This document shows positions 18,553 through 28,999 of a stretch of 64,000 bases of DNA, one piece after another. This DNA comes from Oidiodendron maius Zn. Lineage: Eukaryota; Ascomycota; Leotiomycetes; Myxotrichaceae. Both the position numbers and the translations under genes were made by a program. The DNA is taken from the NCBI GenBank assembly GCA_000827325.1, contig KN832882.1:880689-944688 (forward strand), given 5' to 3'. The notes under the pieces were generated by a model. It was given only the letters and a program-made list of their open reading frames with translations, was not told the origin of the DNA and did no database searches. Every line of letters begins with the position of its first letter. The first letter of the stretch is position 1.

Positions 18553-20937
18553 ATGGAGGGGCCACGCGACAGCGCTGCTGATGGCGTTTCATTTAATTCG
18601 ACGGCAGACACGCTCGACAGAAGTGTCGAGATCTCCCCGCCTACCTCACCGCGAACGCCGCGCGCAACTGCCGACAGCAGAGACATTCATGGAGATTCAA
18701 ACATCTCGCCGTCTCCTCCCAGCAGATCACCAGCTCGGGAGCCAGCCAAGGATTCTGCTAGGCTTCAACAGGGTTCTCAGCTTCCGCCCTCCACTCCGTT
18801 GTATCGTTCCTTCTCCGTACTCCCTATCGTTCTCATATACGGAACTATTTCAATCCTGGGATGGGTTGTGACGTGCATACTCACCTTTCGGCCGCTGCAC
18901 GCCAAACACTACGGTCTCGACTTCTCGAATGAAAATTTTAATAACTATTACTATGGTAGAACAAAGATCAGCAACGAGATACTGAACAGTGAGAAGTGGA
19001 TTCCCGCAGTAAGAGTTTTGCGAGCGATTGCCGCCGTCTTGACCCTCCCCGTGGCATCTGCAGTGTGCGCCAGTGCAGCGGTGGTCTTTGTACAGCGAAA
19101 TGCTGGAAAGTCTCGCCTCAATATTCGACATGTCATGGTCTTGGCTGATAGAGCCTGGGCTGATCCAGCGTCATGGGGACCGGCCTTCCTGAGTTGGAAG
19201 CGCTATGGGAGTGCCTTTCTGATATTGACAATCCTTCTCAACATCCTTGGCATTTTCATATATCCGCTCCAAGAAGGCTTTCTGAGCTTCAAGACGATAA
19301 AAACACCAAATTCCCTTCAACAGATATTTAATGTGCTCGACATATCCGATCAATTCAACAGATCTAGGTTGGATACAAGTAACCTCGTCGTTGCTCTCAC
19401 TCGTGAGGCACTCAACACCGCCAGTGGTTCCACGACGCCATCAAACCTCTGGCCAAGCACCGGCTCTTTCAACAGCATCTTTTCCAGCCGTACAGGCAGC
19501 GGAGACGTATTCGTGGCCGAGCTTCCAAGCGGCTTCAACACAGGTCTTGTTAGACAATTCTTACCCCGAATAAATTCGAGCGCCGAATATGGAACGATAT
19601 CGGAATCGGACTTCCCAACTGGCTGTGATATCATTCCTGGAGCGTTTTACGTGAAGTACTCTAACTCGTCGGTCGATGCCCAGTGCCCAGGCGGATGGGC
19701 CATAGAGGCATGTATGCCTTACAACCAAACCCAGACTCCGTGGAAGTCTACGCGCCTCCAGCAGCGCTTCTCTGAGGAACTTTATCTCAATATCTCAACT
19801 TCTGGCTGCCTTGCTCCGGGCAATCCCAATAATAACTATTATCTATTGACCATCAACACGACTGCAGGATACTTTGAGCTTCCGAACTATATGAATGGCG
19901 GCGTGGCAGGGCCTTTACTGGATCAGGATCCGAATAGCATCTGCGGAAATGATTGTGCGTCGGAAGGTGCAATCATGTCAGTTCCATTACACATTGCCAG
20001 TTCGTTATTTCGCAGACAACTAACAATAACTAGGAATCCTAATACAGTGAATTATACATACACGTACAAGACCAAACGAGACAATGCACCAGTTAGCAGC
20101 AATACCACATCTGATAATAACAGCACCTCATCTCTCGAGAGCATGCCGAACAAAGGCCCACTTCTAACAATCGCAATGGCCCTCTTCGGCCACGGCTCCT
20201 TTCTCGACCAACTGCTCACAACCCCGGAACTTTTTTCCAGAAGTTTTTTGGCCGAAGATGCCTTCTCCTGCGTCGAATTTGCTCCCATGGCTAGCCTTAT
20301 TGGTGGATACGGAGACTCTTGTATTACAAATTCAGACATGGATTATTCAGACTATACCCTGGAAAACCTTGCGATATCCTGGATGAGGAATTTCCTCCTA
20401 GATACCCAGTCATTGACCACAGCCTTTACAGAAGCGGCCTTTCTCGCCAACCAAAACTGGCTGAGCTACAATCTGGGCCCAAATCAAGAGAGGTCACTGA
20501 CGATCAACTATGATCTTGGCGTTGACACCACTATTCCCAGCATCCCCTTAGGCGGCTTGATTGCCACATCCGTGGTGATTGGCCTCTTCTTCATTATCTT
20601 ATTCGCGCTGACAGCCTACTCTGTATGGGAGCCCAGATGGACCAGCCGCCTTGATGCATTCACCATGATGCGAATGGGCGCTGCAATGCCTGATAAGCTG
20701 CCTATGCTGGTTGGACGGAAGCAAGATGAGGTTAAAGAGCTTGATGAAATACCTGGCTGGGTGGGGGACGTGGCTGAGGACGGTGGACCTGTGGGCCGAC
20801 TTGGACTTGGTGCAGATAACATGATCAATAAAAGGAAGAGATATGTATGCTATCAGGGAGACGTGGAGACTATAACGCCGTACGAGCGGAATGAGTTGAG
20901 GAAGAAGTACGGTCTAACAGATGGTATAAGAAGCTAA
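18553..20937 (+). CDS. Conserved fungal multi-pass membrane protein, function unknown
   Basis: A single exon of about 794 aa. The ATG at 18553 has the better context (AAGATGG). An in-frame ATG at 18484 would add 23 residues of poor composition. The first 75 residues are polar, rich in Ser and Pro (S-P-P-T-S-P-R-T-P-R), and likely cytosolic. Membrane segments are visible near residues 85-105 (V-L-P-I-V-L-I-Y-G-T-I-S-I-L-G-W-V-V), 155-180 and 215-235 (F-L-I-L-T-I-L-L-N-I-L-G-I-F-I-Y). A long loop of about 420 residues follows with many N-x-S/T sites and cysteines, consistent with an extracellular domain. A last segment near 680-700 (G-L-I-A-T-S-V-V-I-G-L-F-F-I-I-L-F-A) and a charged tail follow. 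I recall similar uncharacterised proteins widely in ascomycetes but cannot give a function. Confidence 0.8.
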   Translation: MEGPRDSAADGVSFNSTADTLDRSVEISPPTSPRTPRATADSRDIHGDSNISPSPPSRSPAREPAKDSARLQQGSQLPPSTPLYRSFSVLPIVLIYGTISILGWVVTCILTFRPLHAKHYGLDFSNENFNNYYYGRTKISNEILNSEKWIPAVRVLRAIAAVLTLPVASAVCASAAVVFVQRNAGKSRLNIRHVMVLADRAWADPASWGPAFLSWKRYGSAFLILTILLNILGIFIYPLQEGFLSFKTIKTPNSLQQIFNVLDISDQFNRSRLDTSNLVVALTREALNTASGSTTPSNLWPSTGSFNSIFSSRTGSGDVFVAELPSGFNTGLVRQFLPRINSSAEYGTISESDFPTGCDIIPGAFYVKYSNSSVDAQCPGGWAIEACMPYNQTQTPWKSTRLQQRFSEELYLNISTSGCLAPGNPNNNYYLLTINTTAGYFELPNYMNGGVAGPLLDQDPNSICGNDCASEGAIMSVPLHIASSLFRRQLTITRNPNTVNYTYTYKTKRDNAPVSSNTTSDNNSTSSLESMPNKGPLLTIAMALFGHGSFLDQLLTTPELFSRSFLAEDAFSCVEFAPMASLIGGYGDSCITNSDMDYSDYTLENLAISWMRNFLLDTQSLTTAFTEAAFLANQNWLSYNLGPNQERSLTINYDLGVDTTIPSIPLGGLIATSVVIGLFFIILFALTAYSVWEPRWTSRLDAFTMMRMGAAMPDKLPMLVGRKQDEVKELDEIPGWVGDVAEDGGPVGRLGLGADNMINKRKRYVCYQGDVETITPYERNELRKKYGLTDGIRS

Positions 20938-21165
20938 TTGATATTTGGTTAGGCGTGACATTTAGAATATTGAACATGTCTCCTAGCTGCAGATGCCTTC
21001 GTCCGTGCGTGAAACAGACATCGTAAATCATAATGTGTAAGAAACTCAACTGATTCCCCCGGCCCGAACATTAGCCGAGATTAGGGACTCTTCGCCCTGG
21101 CGATAAAACCAACTTCATCTTGACATTCCTGAACACAGATCCGCAGGCATTGATTCATTGCCATC

Positions 21166-22744
21166 ATGTCTAACACGGAAACCATGACGGTCTTGCGTCC
21201 AGCAGGTAAGCTTGGCCACTACTTGGCATCCACTTGACTTGTTAACCGCCTCTACAGGCAAAAGTGAGCGTCGCTGCATCATGCGGCACGCACTAGGATA
21301 TTACCGGGCTCTAATTGTCACTGGGCTGTATGTCCAGCAATTGCAGAGCGATTCTCCAGGGGAATTAGGCGTCGAAACCTTCGTTCCGGCCTTGAAGCAC
21401 TGCATTGCCGCTCAGCCTATCCTCAGCGCGGCAATCCGTGGAGAAGGGACCGAATCACCTCAGTTCGTCAGGCCTGCCACGTTAGATCTGCGAAATCATA
21501 TAAAGATCTACGAGGCACAAACTGCCAATAGCACAACGGCTGCCAATGACAACGATATTCTCAAAGAAGTTTTAATTGAGACACATGAAAAGTTATATGT
21601 CGATATTGAGCGCATTCCCCCATGGAAGATAGTCGTGTTGCCCTTGTTGAAACAGCCGGGAAGTTCGGAAAGAAGATTTTATATCCTCTTTTCATACTCT
21701 CATTCCCATGGCGATGGGAAATCTGGTCTGGCATTTCACAAGACATTTATCAAAGGACTTGAGACTGGTCACCTGACCAACGATGCCAATCCTATATACA
21801 AACCTCCGTCTTCGCCTCTTTTGCCTCCTATTGAGAAGGCGTGCAAGCTAAAAATCTCGCTACCTTACCTTCTCAGGCCCTTGGTAGCGACGTACATGCC
21901 CAAATTTCTCGCTGGGATGCTCGGCCTCCATACTTCGGCCGGGCAACGCAACCCAGACTCGTGGACAGGAACCCCGGCCAGCTACGACCCGGAAAATTTC
22001 CACGTGGGTATGGAGATTATAGTAATTGACAAAGAGACCCTCAATGCCATTCTTGCTGCATGCAGGTCGCACGGTGCGAAGTACACTGGACTGCTCCACC
22101 AGGTTATTGTACGTGCATTGAGCCAGGCACTACCAGCCGATGCCCCAGCAGGAAACTTTGTTGCCGAGACTGCAGTCGATCTCAGGAATCTCATTCCTGG
22201 AATCTCTGCTGATGATATGGCCTTGTGTATGTCTGGATTCTACGAAGCTCTTCCTAGGGTGGACAATGGATTCGGGCCCGGAGGGAAACAGGACGAGGAT
22301 GATAAGGAAGCCATGTGGGCAGGAGCGCGCAGTACAACAGAGAAACTCGCAGCGCGGGTAAGCACGTTGTCCGATCAGCCGATTGGACTCCTTCAGTACC
22401 TTGCGCACTTCCGCATGTGGCTGGTAAATCAGATAGGAAAGCCTCGCGATGGGTCGTACGAGATCAGTAATATCCTGAGCTTTGACCCTTTCAGCGGAGA
22501 TAACAGCGCAAATCAGCAGCACACGAAGAGCTTGGACGTCGAGAGGATGGTCTTCTCGCAGCCGGCTAATGCCACTAGTTCTCCTCTCTGCTTCCAAGTT
22601 GTGAGCCGAAAGGGCGGAGATATGGTCATGACACTGACCTGGCAACGCGGCGTCCTCGGGGTGCCCGATGAAGATAACTTCGTAAAGTGGATCTGCGATA
22701 CAATTCAAAAGCTCACCACCAGCATTGCATCCGATGCGTCATAA
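21166..22744 (+). CDS. Alcohol acetyltransferase-like (AATase/condensation-type) acyltransferase
   Basis: Exons 21166-21205 and 21258-22744 (52-nt intron) give about 508 aa. The tiny first exon is supported by the join L-R-P-A-G-K-S-E-R-R, which runs straight into M-R-H-A-L-G-Y-Y. The typical family opening is a short segment followed by an R-H-x-L-G-x-Y motif. The acyltransferase motif appears as S-H-S-H-G-D-G-K-S-G (residues about 165-175), a form of the H-x-x-x-D-G catalytic signature of the BAHD/condensation fold, here like yeast Atf1/Atf2 (PF07247). A second conserved stretch, E-T-A-V-D-L-R-N-L-I-P, is also present. Family members transfer acetyl from acetyl-CoA to alcohols, sterols or secondary metabolites in the cytosol. 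The acceptor here is unknown. Confidence 0.8.
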
Positions 22745-23031
22745 AGAATATACGGAGTTGAGACTCGCACAATAATGTAGTAATATGTATAGAAACAATT
22801 ATTAATAATTAATATTTCTTCTATTCAACCACCTTCCGTTTGACTTGCTCTTTCTTCTCTGCTATTTTTCCAGCACTTGAATCGCTGATTATGGCGAATC
22901 TGAATCGACGCCAGAAATAATCCTCCAGCAGCTCGTCTCCCCGCCTTCTCGTCCATATCATACTGAAGGACCTATCAACGCTAGAATGCTATCTTTGGAG
23001 TTTTTACACATCCTGCTAATTAAATGGAGTA

Positions 23032-23089
23032 TATATAACGTGCATGTATAGCGAGTCGACCAAACAAGCGAGTCGACCACTTTTCCTAA
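23032..23089 (+). repeat. 5' terminal inverted repeat of the Fot1/pogo element
   Basis: 58 bp, identical to the reverse complement of 24847-24904. It contains a 12-bp direct repeat, GCGAGTCGACCA, twice, separated by AACAA, which is a plausible double transposase-binding site. Confidence 0.93.
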
Positions 23090-23136
23090 TTTTACCCTCT
23101 CTTACACTTTACACTACTTTTTCTCCACTATACAGC

Positions 23137-24799
23137 ATGGAATCAAGTTCTCAAGAAAGTAGGGTTATCCTTGCCCTCCAAGCCCTTAAAAATAACCCCT
23201 ATCTCACTACTAGACATACAGCTAAAGTCTATAATGTCCTATATATAACACTTATTGATCAACGTAGTGGCCGACAATCGCGACGCGATATTCAGCCTAA
23301 CTCTCGAAAGCTCACTAATTTAGAAGAATCAGTGATTGTTCAATATATTCTCGACCTTGATTCTAAAGGGTTTCCCCCTAGGCTTTGTAGTGTTGAAGAT
23401 ATAGCTAATCGTCTGCTTGCTAAGCGAAATACAGGACGCATCGGAACGTACTGGCCTTCAAACTTTATAAAACGATAACTATAGCTTGTTATACGTTTTA
23501 ATTGAATATACGACTATCAGAGAGCCAAATACAAAGATCCGATACTAATTCAAGGCTAGTTTTCACTCCTAAAGAACATAATTACAAAATATAGGATTGT
23601 GGACGCAGATATCTACAATTTTAACGAGACTAGGTTTATGATAGGCGTTATCTCAATAGCAATAGTGGTTATAAGCTTAGAGAGGTCTAGTAGAGCAAAG
23701 GCAAAGTAGCCTAGTAATTATAAATGGGTTATAGTAATCCAGGCTATAGATACACTTGGCTAGTCACTGCCACTATTTGTAGTTATAAAGGGTATATATA
23801 TTCTACTCTCCTAGTATAATAAATTCAAATTACTAAAGGATTAGAGGCTCTCTATTAGTAATAATAGATAGACTACAAATAAGATTGGTCTAGATTAGAT
23901 CAAGCACTTTGAATTATATATATAGCCTCGAAAAGTAGGTAGATATCGACTCCTAATACTTGATAGCCATAAATCCTACCACTCAACTGAATTTAAGCTT
24001 TTCTGCCAGGACTATAATATTATTACACTCTACATGCCTGCTCACTCCTCTTATATATTACAGCTACTTGATATAGGCTGTTTTAGTCCATTAAAAAAGG
24101 TATATAGCAAGCAAATCGAGGGGTTAATGTATAGTGGTTAGACTTATATTACAAAGGAGGATTTCTTTCCAGTATTCCAGGTAGCATTCCAAGAATCAAT
24201 GACTATACAAAACGTCCAAGGAGGCTTTAGAGGGACTGGAATTATACCTTTTGACCCTCAGCGAGTGCTTAATACACTTCCACCTTATCCTATAACGCTA
24301 TATACTTCAAATTCCCGCCCTGGTATAGCGCAACTATAGGGCCCTACAACTCCAAAGAATATAATTGATATATCACGACAATCTTCCTATATTAAAACCC
24401 GAATTAATCAGTATCAGGGAAGCTCTCCGATACAAATTCTTGATACAGTTGACCAGTTTACTAAGGGTTCAATAGCAATTATACACAAGGTAGCTCTATT
24501 ACAATCACGGATTACTGAGCTAGAAGAGGCAAATAAGAGGCTTAGCAAGCGCTATAAAGCTAAAGAAACTAGGCTATAAAAAGGAGGATCACTCTCTATA
24601 CAGGAGGCAGAGGATCTAGTGGCTCAAACTAATGTAGGTAGTCGACAAAGTGATGAAATAGGTAGTGGTAGTGGTCAGGATCAAGGGGTGCAATCGCATG
24701 TTCAGCACTGTGGTACCTGTAGCGAGACTGGGTATAATATACATACCTGTCAAATAATAGTAGAGACCTCTAAGGAAGAAGACTTATATAGTGGTAATT
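23137..24799 (+). pseudogene. Fot1/pogo transposase, interrupted by stop codons
   Basis: The N-terminal frame (23137-23478) starts at M-E-S-S-S-Q-E-S-R and contains the psq-type helix-turn-helix (L-T-T-R-H-T-A-K-V-Y-N-V) and the CENP-B-like second helix-turn-helix (E-D-I-A-N-R-L-L ending N-W/Y-W-P-S-N-F-I-K-R). The DDE part follows: an I-Y-N-F-N-E-T-R-F stretch near 23610 (where the first catalytic D-E-T is expected, here N-E-T), then L-L-I-L-D-S-H near 23950, then M-P-A-H-S-S-Y-I-L-Q-L-L-D near 24030. A coiled-coil-like tail and a Cys-rich C-x-x-C...H-x-C knuckle close it. Several in-frame TAG codons and an AT-rich composition look like C-to-T repeat-induced mutation. Confidence 0.85.
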
Positions 24800-24846
24800 A
24801 ATTTTAAGGTGTTATGGTTGAATAATAATTAATTCTGTAATAGGTC

Positions 24847-24904
24847 TTAGGAAAAGTGGTCGACTCGCTTGTTTGGTCGACTCGCTATACATGCACGTTA
24901 TATA
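24847..24904 (-). repeat. 3' terminal inverted repeat of the Fot1/pogo element
   Basis: Exact reverse complement of 23032-23089, ending in the flanking TA. Confidence 0.93.
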
Positions 24905-25124
24905 ATTTAGTTTTTATTATTAAAAGCAGTATAGACTGCACTTATCTTGTTCTATAGGTATCCTGACAACAGCATCCTGTTATCAATCCAAAATTTACAT
25001 TCTGAAACAAACCCCGCATCCTCCTGCGGCCACCTCGCCCCCAACACAAGAACTTCTTCGGTATTATTCACGTCGAGTTGAAATGCACTTGATACATCTC
25101 GCATCTGATTCTTAGAGAATTAGA

Positions 25125-26593
25125 TCACGGACTGACGTACACAATATCATCAACCAGCCCTTTCCACTTCTTCACGAACCACTCGGATGCCTTCCAACTC
25201 GTGATATCCCACGGCTCCGCCTTCGCCCATTGTCTACCATGGGCATCGTAACTATCCCACGCCAATCCATCTTGAAATATATCTCTCTTCAACTCAAAGA
25301 GATCAAACCCGTTCATACCCAAGTTTGTCCATCCTCTTTTCACCGCATCCAAAATGACTCGCGTCCTAAATCCCGGTAGTGGGATGAGGTCTAAAAAGGC
25401 TGGATGAGGATAAAGCACTTGAGGAAGCGTAGGTCGTAGATGTGCAGGCATCTTCGGGTCTGATACCAATGCTAGTAGCGCCACAGGGTCGTCGTCGGGA
25501 GAATGAGGCTGGTAGAATAGGGACGGCGCGATATAGTGAGGCTTTATAACATCGGAGATTGTAAGGCCCATGCTGCGAGCGTTGTGCACACAGGCGGCCA
25601 GCGTTCGAGTGCGTGGGATGTCGAGGACATTGAGGTAGGGAGAAGGGAGTACGAAAGATGGAAAGGTAGAGGACGCAGTGCGGTTTTGGGCACTGGATGG
25701 AGATGGGCGATTGAATAGAAGTACTTGCATACCAGCAGCGATAATATCTTCGAGACAGGTGTTACGAACTGCGTGGGGCAGCGTGGCGTCCCACGCTGTA
25801 GAATCATCAGGTACATTTGTCCTGCGGGGAGGTAATGTTTGAGAGAATGAAGTAATTGTTGTTGGATCTCTCCATGAGTCTACTTCCACTGGTAGGTGGT
25901 TTGAAGTTATGGTGGCAGATGTTAAGGCTGGGTCCAAGCAGTCCAAGGCGCTCTTTGAAATCTCATCTCGTTCCGGAATCTCGAAGGTATTGTCTTGCGC
26001 AGTAAGATCGGTATCGGAAAAATATTTTACGCCCACCCCATCGATATTATATGGTCCGGATGCGAAATTTATGCCGGAATCAAGGAGATCATTGGGAAGG
26101 CTGTAATCGATGTTTGGGAAGAATTTTCTGCTCTTAAGAATGGGAAGAGGGTAAAATCTTGACCTGTCCGTATGGTAGGTTTCATCATAATCATTCATAT
26201 AGAGGCCTGGCTCTCCAGGAAGCAAAGGTGGGCTGGTCTGTAAAGTAGTATTTTGAATTAGGCCAGTAGAGAGCGATCCAGATTCTCGCCGAGATACTGC
26301 TCCGTCACCATGCAAAGCATCGGAGGGCTCGATTTCTGGTTTATGGGTCTCTTTTGGCCTTAATTCCAATACCTGGTCTACTGAACAAGAGCCTTTCTGC
26401 CGAGAATGTCTCTGTGCTTGTTTTTCCTTTTGTCGCTTGCCTGCAACATCAATCGGTATCTCCATGTTAAGCATGCCAGAAAAGGCCACTCACGGTAAGC
26501 AATCTGGGCGATCCTGTTCTGCTCTCTCCGAGCCGCGGTGACCACACGCTTCCGTGGCTTATTCTCCTCCCCGGCACTTGTAGATGATTCCAT
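25125..26593 (-). CDS. bZIP-type transcription factor with DUF3425 domain
   Basis: Minus-strand exons 26593-26494 and 26440-25125 (53-nt intron) give about 471 aa. The join restores a basic region: R-K-R-V-V-T-A-A-R-R-E-Q-N-R-I-A-Q-I-A-Y-R-K-R-Q-K, which keeps the bZIP N-x7-R signature (N26, R34). No clear heptad leucine zipper follows, as in many fungal DUF3425 proteins. The C-terminal 170 residues form DUF3425: helical, with L-P-Q-V-L-Y-P-H-P-A-F-L-D-L-I-P-L-P and a W-D-I-T-S-W-K-A-S-E-W-F-V-K-K-W ending. Such proteins are nuclear and often regulate stress or secondary metabolism. It is divergent from the NmrA-like gene with 339 bp between starts, so the two may share a promoter. Confidence 0.85.
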
Positions 26594-26932
26594 GTTCTAC
26601 TTCATGTACGATCCGGAGAGCTTGGCCGAATATTTCGTAAATGACGCTCATTTTCATGTTGGAAGAAGAGTGGCGTCGGTGGAATAGATGTTCCGTGTGG
26701 TGCTTATGGCCTATGAACCAATCAAACAGCCGTAAGCCAGTCATCCAAATGTCACAAAACTAATAAGCCATGCCAATTGTTTCTTAAAATGAAAGTCCTG
26801 TCATATATCCGAGATGTAAACTCCGTAGATCACATTATATAAAGCAATATCTTCCATGGAATGGCGTGAATTTTACTTCCCAAGAACCCCCAGCAAGAAA
26901 TTTAGGATTCACCATTTGAAAAGAACTTGATC
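26594..26932. promoter_or_regulatory. Divergent promoter between bZIP/DUF3425 and NmrA-like genes
   Basis: 339 bp separate the two ATGs, which point away from each other. The NmrA-like side has AT-rich sequence (ACATTATATAAAG) at about 26832-26845, some 90 bp before its ATG, a fair TATA candidate. No operator can be named from sequence alone. Confidence 0.5.
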
Positions 26933-27955
26933 ATGGCTTCCGCAAGCAAGAAAATTATCGCAGTTGTTGGTGCGACAGGAAATCAAGGAGGCTCTGTGGC
27001 TCGCACATTCCTTGCCCTCCCAGAGTGGCATGTCCGCTGTTTGACTCGCAATCCTTCATCGAAGGCCTCTCAAGACCTTGTTTCCCTCGGCGCCGAAGTC
27101 GTCCAAGCAGACATGAATTCTGAATCATCTATGTCCAACGCATTCAAAGACGTCCATGCAATCTTTTTAAATACTGACTTCTGGGAGACGTACCTTCCTC
27201 CGGCAGCTGGGGCTTCACCTAGAAACCCAGATGAGCCATCGCCCAGCACCATCGCTTTCGAGAGAGAAGTCTCCCACGGGAAAAACGCAGCTTTGGCCGC
27301 ATCAAAGGTCCCAACATTGGAGAGACTCGTCTATTCTGCTCTCTCACCTGCAGGGAAACTTTCTCATGGCAAGTATGTTCACTCGTATCACTGGGAATCC
27401 AAAGCCGCCATTGTGGAATTCCTCAAGAGCGAGGTCCCGGAGCTTGCAAAGAAGACATCTGAGATCTACCTTGGTGCCTACACTACCAATGCACTACTTA
27501 TGCCGCGTCCTGATCCTGCCACTGGAAAATTTACTTTCATTAGCCCCTTGAGTGCACAGACCCGGATTCCAATCATCGATCCCACCACATCAACCGGTCC
27601 TTTCGTCAGAGCTCTGATCGAATCCGAGCCTGCAGGAACGAGATTGCTGGCTTACGACAGTTACCCCACCATGAGTGAAGCCGTTGATATCTGGCGCAGA
27701 GCTTCCGGGAAAGAAGCCAGTTTCCACGTAATGCCAATTCAGAAGATGGTTGAGGTTCTTGGTATCCCGATAGAAGTTCTAGATGGCGTGGGGTTTATTG
27801 AAGAATTCGGCTATATGGGAGGCGAGAAAGTAACCGAGCCTGATGCATTGAGCACCAAGGTTAATACCAAGTCATTCGAAGAGTGGATGATGGAACGAGA
27901 CTGGAAGGAGGTACTGGAGGCGGGTGCGCAGATGATGAAGAGCGTGGGCAAATAA
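26933..27955 (+). CDS. NmrA-like NAD(P)-binding protein
   Basis: Single exon, about 340 aa, starting at the ATG at 26933. The N-terminal Rossmann motif is V-V-G-A-T-G-N-Q-G-G-S-V-A, the G-x-x-G-x-x-G form typical of NmrA-like atypical short-chain reductases. V-R-C-L-T-R-N-P-S-S-K-A follows, the NADP-site arginine segment, and V-Q-A-D-M-N after the third strand. H-G-K-Y-V-H-S-Y-H-W-E-S-K-A in the middle fits the family, and the usual catalytic Tyr of classical SDRs is not required. NmrA proteins sense NAD(P) state and can restrain transcription factors, while others are isoflavone-reductase-like enzymes. The gene faces the bZIP/DUF3425 gene head to head, so a sensor-regulator pair is possible but only inferred. 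Confidence 0.85.
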   Translation: MASASKKIIAVVGATGNQGGSVARTFLALPEWHVRCLTRNPSSKASQDLVSLGAEVVQADMNSESSMSNAFKDVHAIFLNTDFWETYLPPAAGASPRNPDEPSPSTIAFEREVSHGKNAALAASKVPTLERLVYSALSPAGKLSHGKYVHSYHWESKAAIVEFLKSEVPELAKKTSEIYLGAYTTNALLMPRPDPATGKFTFISPLSAQTRIPIIDPTTSTGPFVRALIESEPAGTRLLAYDSYPTMSEAVDIWRRASGKEASFHVMPIQKMVEVLGIPIEVLDGVGFIEEFGYMGGEKVTEPDALSTKVNTKSFEEWMMERDWKEVLEAGAQMMKSVGK

Positions 27956-28999
27956 ATCGAGCTTGTAAAAAGCAAATGACATTGTGCCCATGCTTAGTTT
28001 TGAATTCTAAGATCTCCAATGAAGCATTCAATATCGTATAGTTTTTCCAACCTGATGTATTGTTAAGAAAAAGTTGGCAGCTGAGTGCGTTTGGGGGATA
28101 TGCCAGCACTGGCGCACGTGCAACTTCTGTTTTCTTATAAAAAGAAATTGAAGCATTCAGACTATAATCACGAAACGTGAAGTACTGATCTGCTATCAAT
28201 ATATGGATGTCAATTCTGGATAATCGTCGCTATCTATTTGCCCGCCCGCGATATTTTCCGGCTGATCCTGAATGTAACCAAATGCAGTCAAAGACGCGAG
28301 TGTGCCGGTCGCGGGTGGCGGGTCAGGGGCAGAGAGCCTGTGACAGCGATAACTATTCGCAGTATCGATGAGGCTGTGTCATTCCACCTGCTGTGGGGTT
28401 GGGGCACAGCGGAGCGGAACACCACAACACCTTGAACTAAGAGCTCCAGTGGTGTCGGAGAATTTGAGTAAGAATCAACCCGAGGCTGTGGTTCGTAGTG
28501 TAGATCGAGTTCGTGCTCGCCGGAGACTACGCGGAAAAAAAATTACAGACACGAAGTTGGAGGCGTCGAAGTCAACGCCACCTTTCTGCCTGAAAAGTTT
28601 ATCTTCCATAGTTGCCACTTGATCCTCGAATTGGAAGCCGTATCAGGTACAGTTTCTTCATAACAGCTGCCGAACCGAATGATCGACACGTTTTCTAGTC
28701 TGTGCCGTACGTGCCACAGGAAGCCTCTACCTTCAACGCACTATAATGGCAAGCCTAATACACCAGCCTCGGTAAGGTATCATCGGCGATATCGACCCAT
28801 ACCTCAAAAGATTGGGATTGCCGGCCGTCCTTTCCAAATTTCTGGGTTCTCCACCAGGAGTTAGGTGTACATATGTGTCTACCCGCCATCCATTTCTCGA
28901 TTTGAGATCGAGCCTGTTAAAATAATCCATTGAGATCGATGTCATGCCTCTCCTACGGTGTCGTTGAAGTCCTCTATCGTCCAGTTTTGTCTCGCAACA
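27956..28999. other. Intergenic, no gene seen
   Basis: About 1 kb with only short frames. The final part is the promoter of the receptor-like gene starting at 29000. Confidence 0.5.

Larger units (their letters stand above)
23032..24904. mobile_element. Fot1/pogo-type (Tc1-mariner) DNA transposon, broken
   Basis: The element is bounded by identical 58-bp terminal inverted repeats and flanked by TA, as expected for TA target duplication. Its length of about 1.87 kb is that of Fot1-type elements. Inside lies a transposase coding region on the plus strand (see 23137-24799). It sits between the acyltransferase gene and the bZIP gene, with no coding sequence disrupted. The identical ends suggest that insertion was recent relative to the decay of the coding part, or that decay was fast (RIP). 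Confidence 0.9.
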
